The translations under genes were made by a program, and so were the position numbers. Positions 55,605 through 64,000 of a stretch of DNA of 64,000 nt are shown in pieces; position 1 is the stretch's first letter; the number at the start of each line of letters is the position of its first letter. Below the pieces are notes generated by a model. It did no database searches, was not told where the DNA came from, and saw only the letters and a list, made by a program, of their open reading frames with translations. Source of the stretch: VRUE01 sp963706605. Lineage in GTDB: Bacteria; Actinomycetota; Thermoleophilia; Solirubrobacterales; 70-9. The DNA lies in the NCBI GenBank assembly GCA_963706605.1, contig OY970165.1, positions 62,001-126,000 of the forward strand, read 5' to 3'.

Positions 55605-57099
55605 CAGCCCAGCGGCTGGCGGACGACGGGTCGGCGGGTCGCCTTGACCTCGTCAAGGCGGCGGACCGGGGTCGTGTAGGGAGCCTGCTTGGCGATATCG
55701 GGGTCGCTCTCGGCCTCGACGAGAATCTGCTCGATCGCCTCGGCGAAGGCGTCGAGGCTCTCCTTGGTCTCGGTCTCGGTCGGCTCGATCATCAGCGCCT
55801 CCTCGACCAGCAGCGGGAAGTAGACGGTCGGCGGGTGGAAGCCGAAGTCGAGCAGCCGCTTGGCGAGGTCCAGGGTGGCGATCCCCAGCTCCCGCTTCAT
55901 CGGCTTGCCGGAGAGGACGAACTCGTGCATGCAGTGGCGCTCGAAGGCGACCGGCAGGTACTTGCCGGCGCGGCCCTCGGCAAGGCGGGCCTTGAGGTAG
56001 TTGGCGTTCAGCACCGCCGTCTCCGAAGCCTCGGCGAGGCCGTCGGCGCCGAGGCTGAGAATGTAGGCGTAGGAGCGGACGAAGACGCCGAAGTTGCCCT
56101 GGAAGCCGCGCAGCCGACCGATCGACCTGGGCCGGTCGTGGTCGAGGTCGAAGCTGGGCCCACTGCCGTTGCCGCCCTCGCGCCGCACCACCTGCGGGCG
56201 CGGCAGGAAGGGCTCGATCCGCTCCGAGACGGCGATCGGCCCGGCCCCCGGCCCACCGCCGCCGTGCGGCTGGCTGAACGACTTGTGCAGGTTGACGTGG
56301 ACGATGTCGAAGCCCATGTCACCGGGCCGGGAGTGACCCATCACCGCGTTGAGATTGGCGCCGTCGTAGTAGAGCGTGCCGCCGACCTCGTGGATCAGGG
56401 CGGCGATCTCGGCGATGTTTTCGTCGAAGAGGCCGAGCGTGTTGGGGTTGGTCAGCATCAGGCAGGCGACCTCGCCGTCGACCTTGGCCCGCAGATCGTC
56501 CATCTCTACCCCGCCGCGATCGTCGGTCGCCACCTTGACGATCTCGTAGCCGGCCATCGTCACCGAGGCCGGATTGGTGCCGTGCGAGGTGTCCGGGGCG
56601 AGCACCTTGGTCCGCGCTTCGCCGCGGTCGGCGTGGAAGGCACGGGTGAGGAGGAGGCCGGCGAGCTCGCCGTGCGACCCCGCCGAGGGTTGCAGGCTGA
56701 CGTGTGGCAGACCGCAGATCTCGGCCAGCGACTCCTGCAGCAGCCACATCAGCTCCAATGCGCCCTGGGCGCGCTTGGGACCCTGCGCCGGGTGCAGGCG
56801 GGCGTGTCCGGGCAGCGCCGCGACCCGCTCGTTGAGCCGCGGGTTGTGCTTCATCGTGCAGGAGCCGAGCGGGTAGAAGCCGGTGTCGAGGTCGAAGTTG
56901 CGGCGCGAGAGGCGGTTGTAGTGGCGGACGATCTCCGGCTCGGCGATCTCCGGCAGGCGCGGCGGCTCGTCGCGCAGCAGCTTCGCCGGGATCAACTCCT
57001 CCAGCGGGGGCTCGGGCACTTCGGCCGCGGGCAGGACGGCGGCGCGCCGACCCGGCTTCGACTTCTCGAAGATCGTCCGCACGGGTTCTGCCTGCTGGT

Positions 57100-57103
<4 letters not shown>
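55604..57103 (-). CDS. gcvPB: Glycine dehydrogenase subunit 2 (P-protein beta)
   Basis: PLP-binding half of the two-subunit P-protein, which decarboxylates glycine. The 499 residues include LGSCTMKHNPRLNERVAAL, QPSAGSHGELAGLLLTRAF, DTSHGTNPASV and the PLP-lysine segment VHVNLHKSFSQPHGGGGPGAGPIAV. ATG 57103 overlaps the gcvPA stop. Confidence 0.96.
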
Positions 57104-58464
<1,361 letters not shown>

Positions 58465-58500
58465 CTGGGTAAGGCTACGGAAGCGAGGGGCCGGCTTTGG

Positions 58501-58908
58501 CTAGCCGTTTTCCACCAGCTTGCGGTATTCCTCCGCGCCGAGCAGGCTCTCGGTCTCCGACGGCGCGGTCAGCCTCACCTTGACCAGCCAGCCCTCGCCG
58601 TAGGGATCCTCGTTGACCTTCTCCGGCGCGTCGGTCAGGGCATCGTTGACCTCGGTGATCTCGCCGGAGAGCGGCGCGATCACGTCGGAGACCGCCTTCA
58701 CCGACTCGACCTCCGCGTAGGAGGCGTCTTTGTCGACCGTCGTGCCGACCTCGGGAGGGTCATAGAAGACGACCTCACCGAGGCTGTCCTGTGCGTACCA
58801 GGTGACCCCGAAGACGGCGTGCTCGTCTCCCTCCAGACGGGCCCAATCGTGCTGGTCGTGGTAGAGCAGGTCATCGGGATAGTTCGCGTCGGCATCGGCC
58901 AAGGTCAT
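58501..58908 (-). CDS. gcvH: Glycine cleavage H protein
   Basis: Lipoyl carrier of the glycine cleavage complex, 135 residues. The lipoylated lysine lies in YAEVESVKAVSDV, and the flanking LGEVVFYDPPEVGTTV and GEGWLVKVRL are typical. ATG 58908 overlaps the gcvT stop and has AAGGAG at good spacing. Confidence 0.97.
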   Translation of the reverse strand: MTLADADANYPDDLLYHDQHDWARLEGDEHAVFGVTWYAQDSLGEVVFYDPPEVGTTVDKDASYAEVESVKAVSDVIAPLSGEITEVNDALTDAPEKVNEDPYGEGWLVKVRLTAPSETESLLGAEEYRKLVENG

Positions 58909-60002
58909 TTCTCCTTGCGGGAAGAGGGGCTTTCGTAGAGGGGTTTGGACGCTATCCGGGCCGGGCGGCGCTTGCCGCGCACGTCGATCTCGACCTCGGT
59001 TCCGGGCTGGGCGAGATCGTGGCGCAGATAGGCCATCCCGATCCCGATCTCCAGCGAGGGCGAGAAGGTGCCGCTGCTGACGACGCCCACCTCCTCGCCA
59101 CCGGCGAGCACCGGGTTGCCCTGGCGGGGGATGCCGGGGCCCTCGATCCGGAACGGCGCCAACTTCTCCGCCGTGCCCTCGGTCCGGGCCCTCGCCACCG
59201 CGTCGGAGCCGACGAAGCCCGTCCGCTCCCGACAGCACCAGCCGAGCCCGGCCTCGATCGGGTTGCGCTCGGGACTGAGGTCGTTGCCGTGCAGGTGGAA
59301 GCAGACCTCGAGCCGCAGCGTGTCGCGGGCCCCGAGCCCGCAGGGGACGACGCCGGCGTCGAGCAGCTCCGCCCAGATCGGGGGCGCGACCTCGGGGTCG
59401 ATCAACAGCTCGACCCCGTCCTCACCGGTGTAGCCGGTGCCACAGACGAGGGCGGGTCGGTTGCCGATGCGGGTAACGGCGACCCGCATCCGCGGCGGCA
59501 GCTCGATCCCGAGCGTGGCGGCGACTATCGAGCGGGCGTGCGGTCCCTGCAGGGCCAGCATCGCGTAGCGGTCGGCGACGTCGCGGACGGCGACGTCGAA
59601 GCCACGGCTCCAGCGCCCGAGCCAGGCGAGGTCGGACTCGTGGTTGGCGGAGTTGGTGACGAGCAGGTAGCGGTCGCCGCCGAGCCGGTAGGTGAAGAGA
59701 TCGTCGAGGACGCCGCCGTCCTCGTTGCAGAGGCAGGAATACTGGGCGCCGCCGAGCCCGATCGCCGCGACGTCGCTGGAGAGGACACGCTGCAGGAAGG
59801 CCAGCGCCCCCGGACCCTCGACCTCGACCTCGCCCATGTGGGATACGTCGAACATCCCGGCATGGGTGCGCACCGCCATGTGCTCCTCGCGCACCCCCTC
59901 GTACTGTACGGGCATCTCCCAGCCGGCGAACGGGACCAGCCTGGCGCCCAGCTCGGCGTGTCGCTCGTAGAGAGAGGTTCGGCGCAGCGTCGCGTCGGTC
60001 AC
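58905..60002 (-). CDS. gcvT: Aminomethyltransferase (glycine cleavage T protein)
   Basis: Transfers the aminomethyl carbon from H protein to tetrahydrofolate. GTG 60002 (VTDATLRRTSLYERHAELGARLVPFAGW) gives 365 residues. FDVSHMGEVEVEGPGALAFLQRVLSSDV, YTGEDGVELLIDPE and the C-terminal FVGSDAV/EKLAPFRIEG/IGMAYLR fit the family. It is the first gene of gcvT-gcvH-gcvPA-gcvPB-GNAT. Only 42 bases separate it from the divergent GNAT gene, leaving no room for a glycine riboswitch outside coding sequence. Confidence 0.95.
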   Translation of the reverse strand: MTDATLRRTSLYERHAELGARLVPFAGWEMPVQYEGVREEHMAVRTHAGMFDVSHMGEVEVEGPGALAFLQRVLSSDVAAIGLGGAQYSCLCNEDGGVLDDLFTYRLGGDRYLLVTNSANHESDLAWLGRWSRGFDVAVRDVADRYAMLALQGPHARSIVAATLGIELPPRMRVAVTRIGNRPALVCGTGYTGEDGVELLIDPEVAPPIWAELLDAGVVPCGLGARDTLRLEVCFHLHGNDLSPERNPIEAGLGWCCRERTGFVGSDAVARARTEGTAEKLAPFRIEGPGIPRQGNPVLAGGEEVGVVSSGTFSPSLEIGIGMAYLRHDLAQPGTEVEIDVRGKRRPARIASKPLYESPSSRKEK

Positions 60003-60044
60003 GCGCGGCAGCGTATTGGAGAGCTCTGGCAAGCTCCCTGGCGA

Positions 60045-60530
60045 GTGAGCGCAGGCGATCGCGACAAACCGGGCGCCCCGATCCGCCGCGGCGGCGTCGA
60101 GGACGCCGCCGACGTCGCCCAGCTCCTGCACGACTTCAACGTCGAATACGACGACCCGACGCCGCCCGTGCCCGTCCTCGCCGAGCGGGTCCGCGAGCTG
60201 CTGGCGGCGGAGGCGGTGACGGTGCTGCTGGCGGACGAGCCGCCGCTGGGGTTGGCGCTCTTCCGCACCCGGCCCTCGCTCTGGTCGAGCGCCGCCGACG
60301 TCTACCTGGAAGAGTTCTACGTCGTCCCGGATCGGCGCGGGCGCGGCATCGGCCGGGCGCTGCTGGAGGCGACGATGGACGCCGCCCGCGAGGCCGGCGC
60401 CGACCACTTCGAGCTGACCACGGGCGAGACCGACGTCGAAGCGCGGGCGCTATACGAGAGCGCCGACATGACCAATCGCGAAGGTGGCCCGGAAGGCCCC
60501 CGGATGCTCTATTACGAGCTGGACCTCTGA
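60045..60530 (+). CDS. GNAT-family acetyltransferase
   Basis: A 161-residue GNAT protein starting at GTG 60045. VYLEEFYVVPDRRGRGIGRALLEATMDAAREAG is the acetyl-CoA motif, with FELTTGETDVEARALYESADM following. It is divergent from gcvT and convergent with ftsZ, with 8 bases between the stops. The substrate cannot be predicted. The ribosome-binding site is weak. Confidence 0.83.
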   Translation: MSAGDRDKPGAPIRRGGVEDAADVAQLLHDFNVEYDDPTPPVPVLAERVRELLAAEAVTVLLADEPPLGLALFRTRPSLWSSAADVYLEEFYVVPDRRGRGIGRALLEATMDAAREAGADHFELTTGETDVEARALYESADMTNREGGPEGPRMLYYELDL

Positions 60531-60538
60531 GACGAGAC

Positions 60539-61618
60539 CTATTCCTTGAGGAACCCAGGGACGTCGATATCGTCGTCGCTCACCCGCAGTTTGCGGATGT
60601 CGGTGTCGTCCGCGGAGATCCGCGGGCGGCTCTCGTAGCGACGACGGACCCGCTGCGGCGAGCGGGCCAGCAGCTCGAAGCCCTCGAAGCCGGTGGCGAT
60701 CACGGTGACGCGGACCTCGTCGCGCATCGACTGGTCGACGACGGAGCCAAAGATGATGTTGGCGTTGTCATCAGCTTCGGCCTGGACCAGCTGGGCCGCC
60801 TCGTTGACCTCGAACAGGCCGAGGTCCTCGGGGCCGGTGATGTTGAGCAGCATCCCGGTCGCCCCCTTGATCGACTCCTCGATCAAGGGCGAGGTGACCG
60901 CCGCCTTGGCGGCGTCGACCGCGCGCGTCTCACCCGAGGCCGCGCCGACGCCCATCAGCGCCGAGCCGGCGTCACGCATGATCGTGCGCACGTCGGCGAA
61001 GTCGAGGTTGATCAGGCCGGGGATCGTGATCAGGTCGGTGATGCCCTGCACGCCCTGGCGCAGGATGTCATCGGCCTGGCGGAAGGCCTCGAGCACGCTG
61101 GTGCGGCGCTCGACCGCCTGCAGCAGCTTCTCGTTGGGGACGATGATCAGGGTGTCGACGTTGTTGCGCAGCTTCTCGATCCCCTCGAGCGCCTGCTGCA
61201 TCCGCCGTTTGCCCTCGAACTCGAAAGGCTTGGTGACCGCGCCGACGGTGAGGGCGCCGATCTCTTCCTTGGCGATCTCGGCGATCACCGGCGCCGAGCC
61301 GGTGCCGGTACCGCCGCCCTCGCCCGCGGTGACGAAGACCATGTCGGCGCCCTTCAGCGCCTCCTTGATCTCGTCGCGACTCTCCGCCGCCGCGCCCGCC
61401 CCGACCTCGGGGTTGCCGCCGGCGCCGAGGCCGCGGGTCAGCTCCTGGCCGATCGAGAGCTTGATGTCGGCGTCGCAGGCCTGCAGCGCCTGCGCGTCGG
61501 TGTTGACCGCGACGAACTCGACACCGCGAATTCCGGCGTCGACCATGCGACTGACGGCGTTGGTTCCGCCGCCGCCGGCCCCGACGACCTTGATCACAGC
61601 GAGGTAAGTGGATTCCAT
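60539..61618 (-). CDS. ftsZ: Cell division tubulin FtsZ
   Basis: Forms the cytokinetic ring. The 359 residues begin directly at VIKVVGAGGGGTNAVSRMVDAGI, with the tubulin signature GGGTGTGSAPVIAEIAKE (about 99-116) and T7-loop residues LINLDFADVRTIM. The C-terminal linker is very short (~30 residues) and ends DDDIDVPGFLKE, the conserved tail that binds partner proteins. GGAG lies before the ATG, and a TTGACA promoter lies 125 bases upstream. No ftsA is adjacent. Confidence 0.97.
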   Translation of the reverse strand: MESTYLAVIKVVGAGGGGTNAVSRMVDAGIRGVEFVAVNTDAQALQACDADIKLSIGQELTRGLGAGGNPEVGAGAAAESRDEIKEALKGADMVFVTAGEGGGTGTGSAPVIAEIAKEEIGALTVGAVTKPFEFEGKRRMQQALEGIEKLRNNVDTLIIVPNEKLLQAVERRTSVLEAFRQADDILRQGVQGITDLITIPGLINLDFADVRTIMRDAGSALMGVGAASGETRAVDAAKAAVTSPLIEESIKGATGMLLNITGPEDLGLFEVNEAAQLVQAEADDNANIIFGSVVDQSMRDEVRVTVIATGFEGFELLARSPQRVRRRYESRPRISADDTDIRKLRVSDDDIDVPGFLKE

Positions 61619-61742
61619 CTCCCGATTTCTCCAGCTCGCCGCCCTTTAAAGGGCTGGCGTTTGAGTTGAGCCTTTGTTCTGTCCGACGCTTCAGTGAGGC
61701 TTAAGGGTTCAAGCCTACTCCTGAACCACGGAAATTGCGCTC

Positions 61743-61771
61743 AACGTAGGGCATTCTCGGGGTTCTGTCAA
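61743..61771 (-). promoter_or_regulatory. Predicted ftsZ promoter
   Basis: In the 233-base gap between the ftsQ-like gene and ftsZ, minus strand, a perfect TTGACA (61766-61771) is followed after 17 bases by TACGTT (61743-61748). The gap also holds CTCAAG-TAGGA-CTTGAG and the 12-bp palindrome CCCTTTAAAGGG (61643-61654) just before the ribosome-binding site. No gene was found in the gap. Confidence 0.5.
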
Positions 61772-61851
61772 ACCTTCGGGAGACATCCTGCAAGCGATAT
61801 CTCTCAAGTCCTACTTGAGGGTTTTGCCATTCTAACCCTGCGGTCGAGGGT

Positions 61852-62379
61852 TTAGGGAACAGGCGGAAGCGTATGCCCAGAGCCATGCACCGCGGGCCGT
61901 CCCGGTGCGTACAGGGCTACATAATCGAGCGACGTGATCGATGGGTCGGCGAGAATGGCGGCGGCTGCCTTCCACTTCGCCGCGGCCTGCGAAGCGTCGC
62001 CGAAACGCAGTTCGATCCCCGAGGTCAGTTCCACGTCGACGCCGCTTTCGCCGTAGTAGCTGCTCGCGAGGTAGGGCCGCAGAGCCGCAGGTGCGGCCCC
62101 GAGAACGCGGGCCTGCTGCAACGCCGGCCCCGCCAATCGACCGCTTTTCGGCGGAGAGGCGAGCGGCAAGCTGGGCAGCTGCAGGTCTTCGGACAGCGGC
62201 AGCCAGGCGAGGATCTGACCGTCGGGGCCGACCGCGATCGCCTCTGAGCCGGTCCCGATCGTCGCCGTCGCGGGAGGCAGTTGAAGCCGGGGGGCAACCG
62301 ACTTGTCACGAAACGCGAATTGGTAGAGCGCGGCGATGCCGATCACCACGCAGACCAGGAGGAGGCCACGCCGGATCAC
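61852..62379 (-). CDS. Short FtsQ-like division protein without POTRA domain
   Basis: A 175-residue protein in the ftsQ position between murB and ftsZ. GTG 62379 overlaps the murB stop (GTGA). One N-terminal membrane helix (about 4-22) is followed almost at once by the FtsQ beta-domain pattern: AIAVGPDGQILAWLPLSED, ARVLGAAPAALRPYLASSYY, VDVELTSGIELRFGDASQAAAKWKAAAAILADPSITSLDYVALYAPGRP, where G.E.RFGD and K..A...L.D show through. Typical FtsQ has a ~70-residue POTRA domain between helix and beta domain, which is missing here. Probable divisome scaffold; identity inferred from position and C-terminal pattern. Confidence 0.7.
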   Translation of the reverse strand: MIRRGLLLVCVVIGIAALYQFAFRDKSVAPRLQLPPATATIGTGSEAIAVGPDGQILAWLPLSEDLQLPSLPLASPPKSGRLAGPALQQARVLGAAPAALRPYLASSYYGESGVDVELTSGIELRFGDASQAAAKWKAAAAILADPSITSLDYVALYAPGRPAVHGSGHTLPPVP

Positions 62380-63290
62380 AGCTCCCAGTCCTCGGGCCAC
62401 CGCACCTCGCCCAGCAACTGCACCTCCGGTTCCAACGCCACCCCGAACCGCTCGTGGACGCGGCGGCGGCCGGCCGCCATCAGGGCGAGCACGTCGGCGG
62501 TGGTCGCCTCGCCGTGGTTCTCGACGAAGTTGGCGTGCTTCTCCGAGAAACGGGCGCCACCGACCTGCAACCCGCGGCAGCCGGCCGCCTCCAGGAGCTG
62601 CCCCGCCGTGCGCCCTGCGGCGCGCTCGTCGGCCGGATTCTTGAAGGTCGAGCCGAAGGTCTTGATCCCCGAGGGCTGCGCCTCGTGACGCCGCTCCCGC
62701 ATCTCGGCCATCGTCGCCCTGATCGCCTCGGGATCGCCCGATTCGAGCCGAAAGGAGGCGCGAGCCACGACCTCCCCCGCCCCGAGGCTGGAGCTGCGAT
62801 AGGCGAAGCCGAGCCGCTCGGGCGGGCGGCGCTCGGTCCCGGCGGCGGTGGTGACCTCGACCCACTCCAGCACCCGCGCGAGCTCGCCGCCGTAGGCGTT
62901 GGCGTTCATTCTCACGGCCCCGCCCACGGTGCCCGGGATGTTGACGCCGAACTCGATCCCGGACAGGCCCCAGCCCGCCGCCTTCGTCGCCGCCGAGGGA
63001 AGCCGGGCGCCACCGCCGCAGAGCAAGTGTTCGCCCTCGTGAGCGACCGCGGCCAGCTCGCCGTCGAGCTTCAGCGCTAGGCCGCGGAAGCCCTCGTCGG
63101 CCACCAAGAGGTTCGAGCCCGAGCCGATCACCCCTATCGGCAGAGCCTCCTCGGCGGCCCAGGCCAGCAACTCACCGAGCCGCTCGGCGTCGGTGGGCCG
63201 GGCGAACCAGTCGGCGGCGCCACCGGTGCGAACGGTGGTCAGGCGCGCCAAGGGGCAACCGGCCTCGACCCCGGCGGGCGGGGCACTCAT
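62376..63290 (-). CDS. murB: UDP-N-acetylenolpyruvoylglucosamine reductase
   Basis: FAD enzyme reducing UDP-GlcNAc-enolpyruvate to UDP-MurNAc. The 304 residues include TTVRTGGAADWFARPTDA, IGVIGSGSNLLVADEGFRG, GIEFGVNIPGTVGGAVRMNANAYGGE, FAYRSSSL (the YRxS motif) and GSTFKNP plus AGCRGLQVGGARFSEKHANFVEN (catalytic Ser/Glu region). Overlaps murC and the ftsQ-like gene by 4 bases each. Confidence 0.96.
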   Translation of the reverse strand: MSAPPAGVEAGCPLARLTTVRTGGAADWFARPTDAERLGELLAWAAEEALPIGVIGSGSNLLVADEGFRGLALKLDGELAAVAHEGEHLLCGGGARLPSAATKAAGWGLSGIEFGVNIPGTVGGAVRMNANAYGGELARVLEWVEVTTAAGTERRPPERLGFAYRSSSLGAGEVVARASFRLESGDPEAIRATMAEMRERRHEAQPSGIKTFGSTFKNPADERAAGRTAGQLLEAAGCRGLQVGGARFSEKHANFVENHGEATTADVLALMAAGRRRVHERFGVALEPEVQLLGEVRWPEDWEL

Positions 63291-64000
63291 CCCCCACTCT
63301 CCCCCGCGACCAGCGCCTCGCCGAGCTTGAAGACGTCGCCGGCTCCGATCGTGACCAGTATCGCGCCGGGCCCGAGGCTTCGGGCGAGCGCCGCCTGCGC
63401 CTGCTCCATGCTCGGCGTCCAGAGGACGCGCCTTCCCTCCATCCGGTCCGCCGCGGCGCGCGCCACGTCAAGGCCGCTGACTCCGGCCAGCGCGCCGACG
63501 GGCTCCTCGCGGGCCGGGTAGACGTCGAGAACGGCGACCTCGTCAGCCAGGGAGAGGGCGGCGCCGAACTGCTCGGCGAAAGCCTTGGTGCGCGAGAAGA
63601 GGTGGGGCTGGAAGGCGGCGATCAGACGCTCGGGGCCCATCTCCCGCAACGCGTCGAGGGCGGCGCGAACCTCGGTTGGGTGATGGGCGTAGTCGTCATA
63701 TATGCGGGCACCGCCAGCAGTGCCTTTCAGCTCGAGCCGCCGATGCACCCCCGGGAAGTCGGCAAGCGCCCCAGCGGCGGCGCCCGCGTCGAACCCAGCC
63801 AGCTCGGCCGCGGCCAGAGCGGCGCGGGCATTGAGGAGGTTGTGACGCCCCGGCACCGAGAGCGCGAGCCCTGCCGGCCCCGGCGAGCCGATGTCGAATG
63901 CACGAGAGTTGCGTTTGCCCCGCATAGCGTGGTCAATGCAACCCTCGTCCTCCGCCGGCAGCACGGTTGCCTTCGCCCCTTCCGCAAATTGCGCGAAGGC
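63287..64000 (-). CDS. murC: UDP-N-acetylmuramate-L-alanine ligase, C-terminal part
   Basis: Adds L-Ala to UDP-MurNAc. Only the last 237 codons are inside the window; the frame stays open to base 64000. Visible are the end of the central ATP-binding domain (VPGRHNLLNARAALAAAELAGF) and the C-terminal domain: GVHRRLELKG, IYDDYAHHPTEVRAALDALRE, FQPHLFSRTKAF and VLDVYPAREEPV. The stop overlaps the murB start. The order murC-murB-ftsQ-ftsZ is a standard division/wall cluster arrangement. Confidence 0.95.
   Translation of the reverse strand, partial: AFAQFAEGAKATVLPAEDEGCIDHAMRGKRNSRAFDIGSPGPAGLALSVPGRHNLLNARAALAAAELAGFDAGAAAGALADFPGVHRRLELKGTAGGARIYDDYAHHPTEVRAALDALREMGPERLIAAFQPHLFSRTKAFAEQFGAALSLADEVAVLDVYPAREEPVGALAGVSGLDVARAAADRMEGRRVLWTPSMEQAQAALARSLGPGAILVTIGAGDVFKLGEALVAGESGG

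Noticed and set aside
60003..60044. Possible glycine riboswitch before gcvT
   Set aside because: Only 42 bases separate gcvT from the divergent GNAT gene, and no tandem glycine-aptamer pattern was seen.

Overview
The window reads as high-GC actinobacterial chromosome. The gene order rpmF-yceD-sepIVA-like-coaD-rsmD-recG-fakA, the presence of Ku with a LigD-type polymerase, and the two secreted proteins with their alanine-rich signal peptides suggest Actinomycetota, most likely Thermoleophilia (Solirubrobacterales-like). The lineage call is inference from gene order and protein style, with no database search. Nearly all genes are housekeeping and packed with 1-4 base start/stop overlaps. No tRNA, rRNA, CRISPR array, insertion sequence or prophage was seen. 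Five single-base frameshifts (two in smc, one each in plsX, a K+/H+ antiporter and an AbiEi/DUF559-type gene) interrupt otherwise conserved proteins and most likely reflect draft-quality sequence.

Layout. 1-6.0 kb: trmD, khpA, rpsP, ffh and ftsY (translation and SRP), interrupted at 2.7-5.0 kb by an AT-rich tandem pair of secreted-protein paralogs. The pair share an almost identical promoter and leader, and a relic of the ftsY 3' end precedes the downstream copy. 6.0-20.3 kb: smc, rnc, acpP, plsX, rpmF, yceD, sepIVA-like, coaD, rsmD, recG, fakA, an MMPL transporter and rpmB (chromosome structure, fatty acid and phospholipid supply, ribosome maturation). 20.3-24.6 kb: a Phd/VapC toxin-antitoxin pair and the full riboflavin operon ribD-ribE-ribBA-ribH. 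24.6-28.9 kb: a glycosyltransferase, a flippase and a K+/H+ antiporter. 28.9-36.8 kb: priA-def-fmt-rsmB-Zn ribbon-rpe, a PH-domain membrane protein and metK. 36.8-44.1 kb: aroH, hisC-like, aroF, tyrA, aroA, cmk and der, an aromatic amino acid cluster. 44.2-51.5 kb: a broken DUF559 gene, rluB-scpB-scpA-trpS, a drug exporter and a type II restriction-modification pair. 51.6-60.5 kb: fetAB, Ku-PolDom, and the glycine cleavage operon gcvT-gcvH-gcvPA-gcvPB with a GNAT gene. 60.5-64 kb: the division/wall cluster murC-murB-ftsQ-like-ftsZ, with murC running off the edge.

Unusual content. (1) A 20-codon reading frame ahead of aroF contains Phe-Ala-Tyr-Phe-Trp-Arg-Phe, a strong candidate attenuator leader peptide for aromatic amino acids. 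(2) Several long inverted repeats sit at, or overlap, stop codons. Three are exactly 50-bp palindromes sharing ends and centre (10656, 13542, 35494). Two are ~150-bp elements with a conserved three-hairpin core (one covarying base pair) inside arms that are perfectly or nearly perfectly complementary but unrelated in sequence (19692, 19917), both in the same orientation relative to the upstream gene. Further long quasi-palindromes lie in frame inside recG, ribD and the flippase gene. Together they look like an active palindrome-generating or 3'-UTR repeat system. (3) The secreted-protein pair keeps ~92% identity across promoter and leader while the proteins have diverged to roughly one-third identity, pointing to a constrained cis-regulatory RNA. 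(4) Departures from family norms: an SMC of about 784 residues with no visible hinge, an RNase III lacking one of the usual catalytic acidic residues, and an FtsQ-like protein lacking the POTRA domain.
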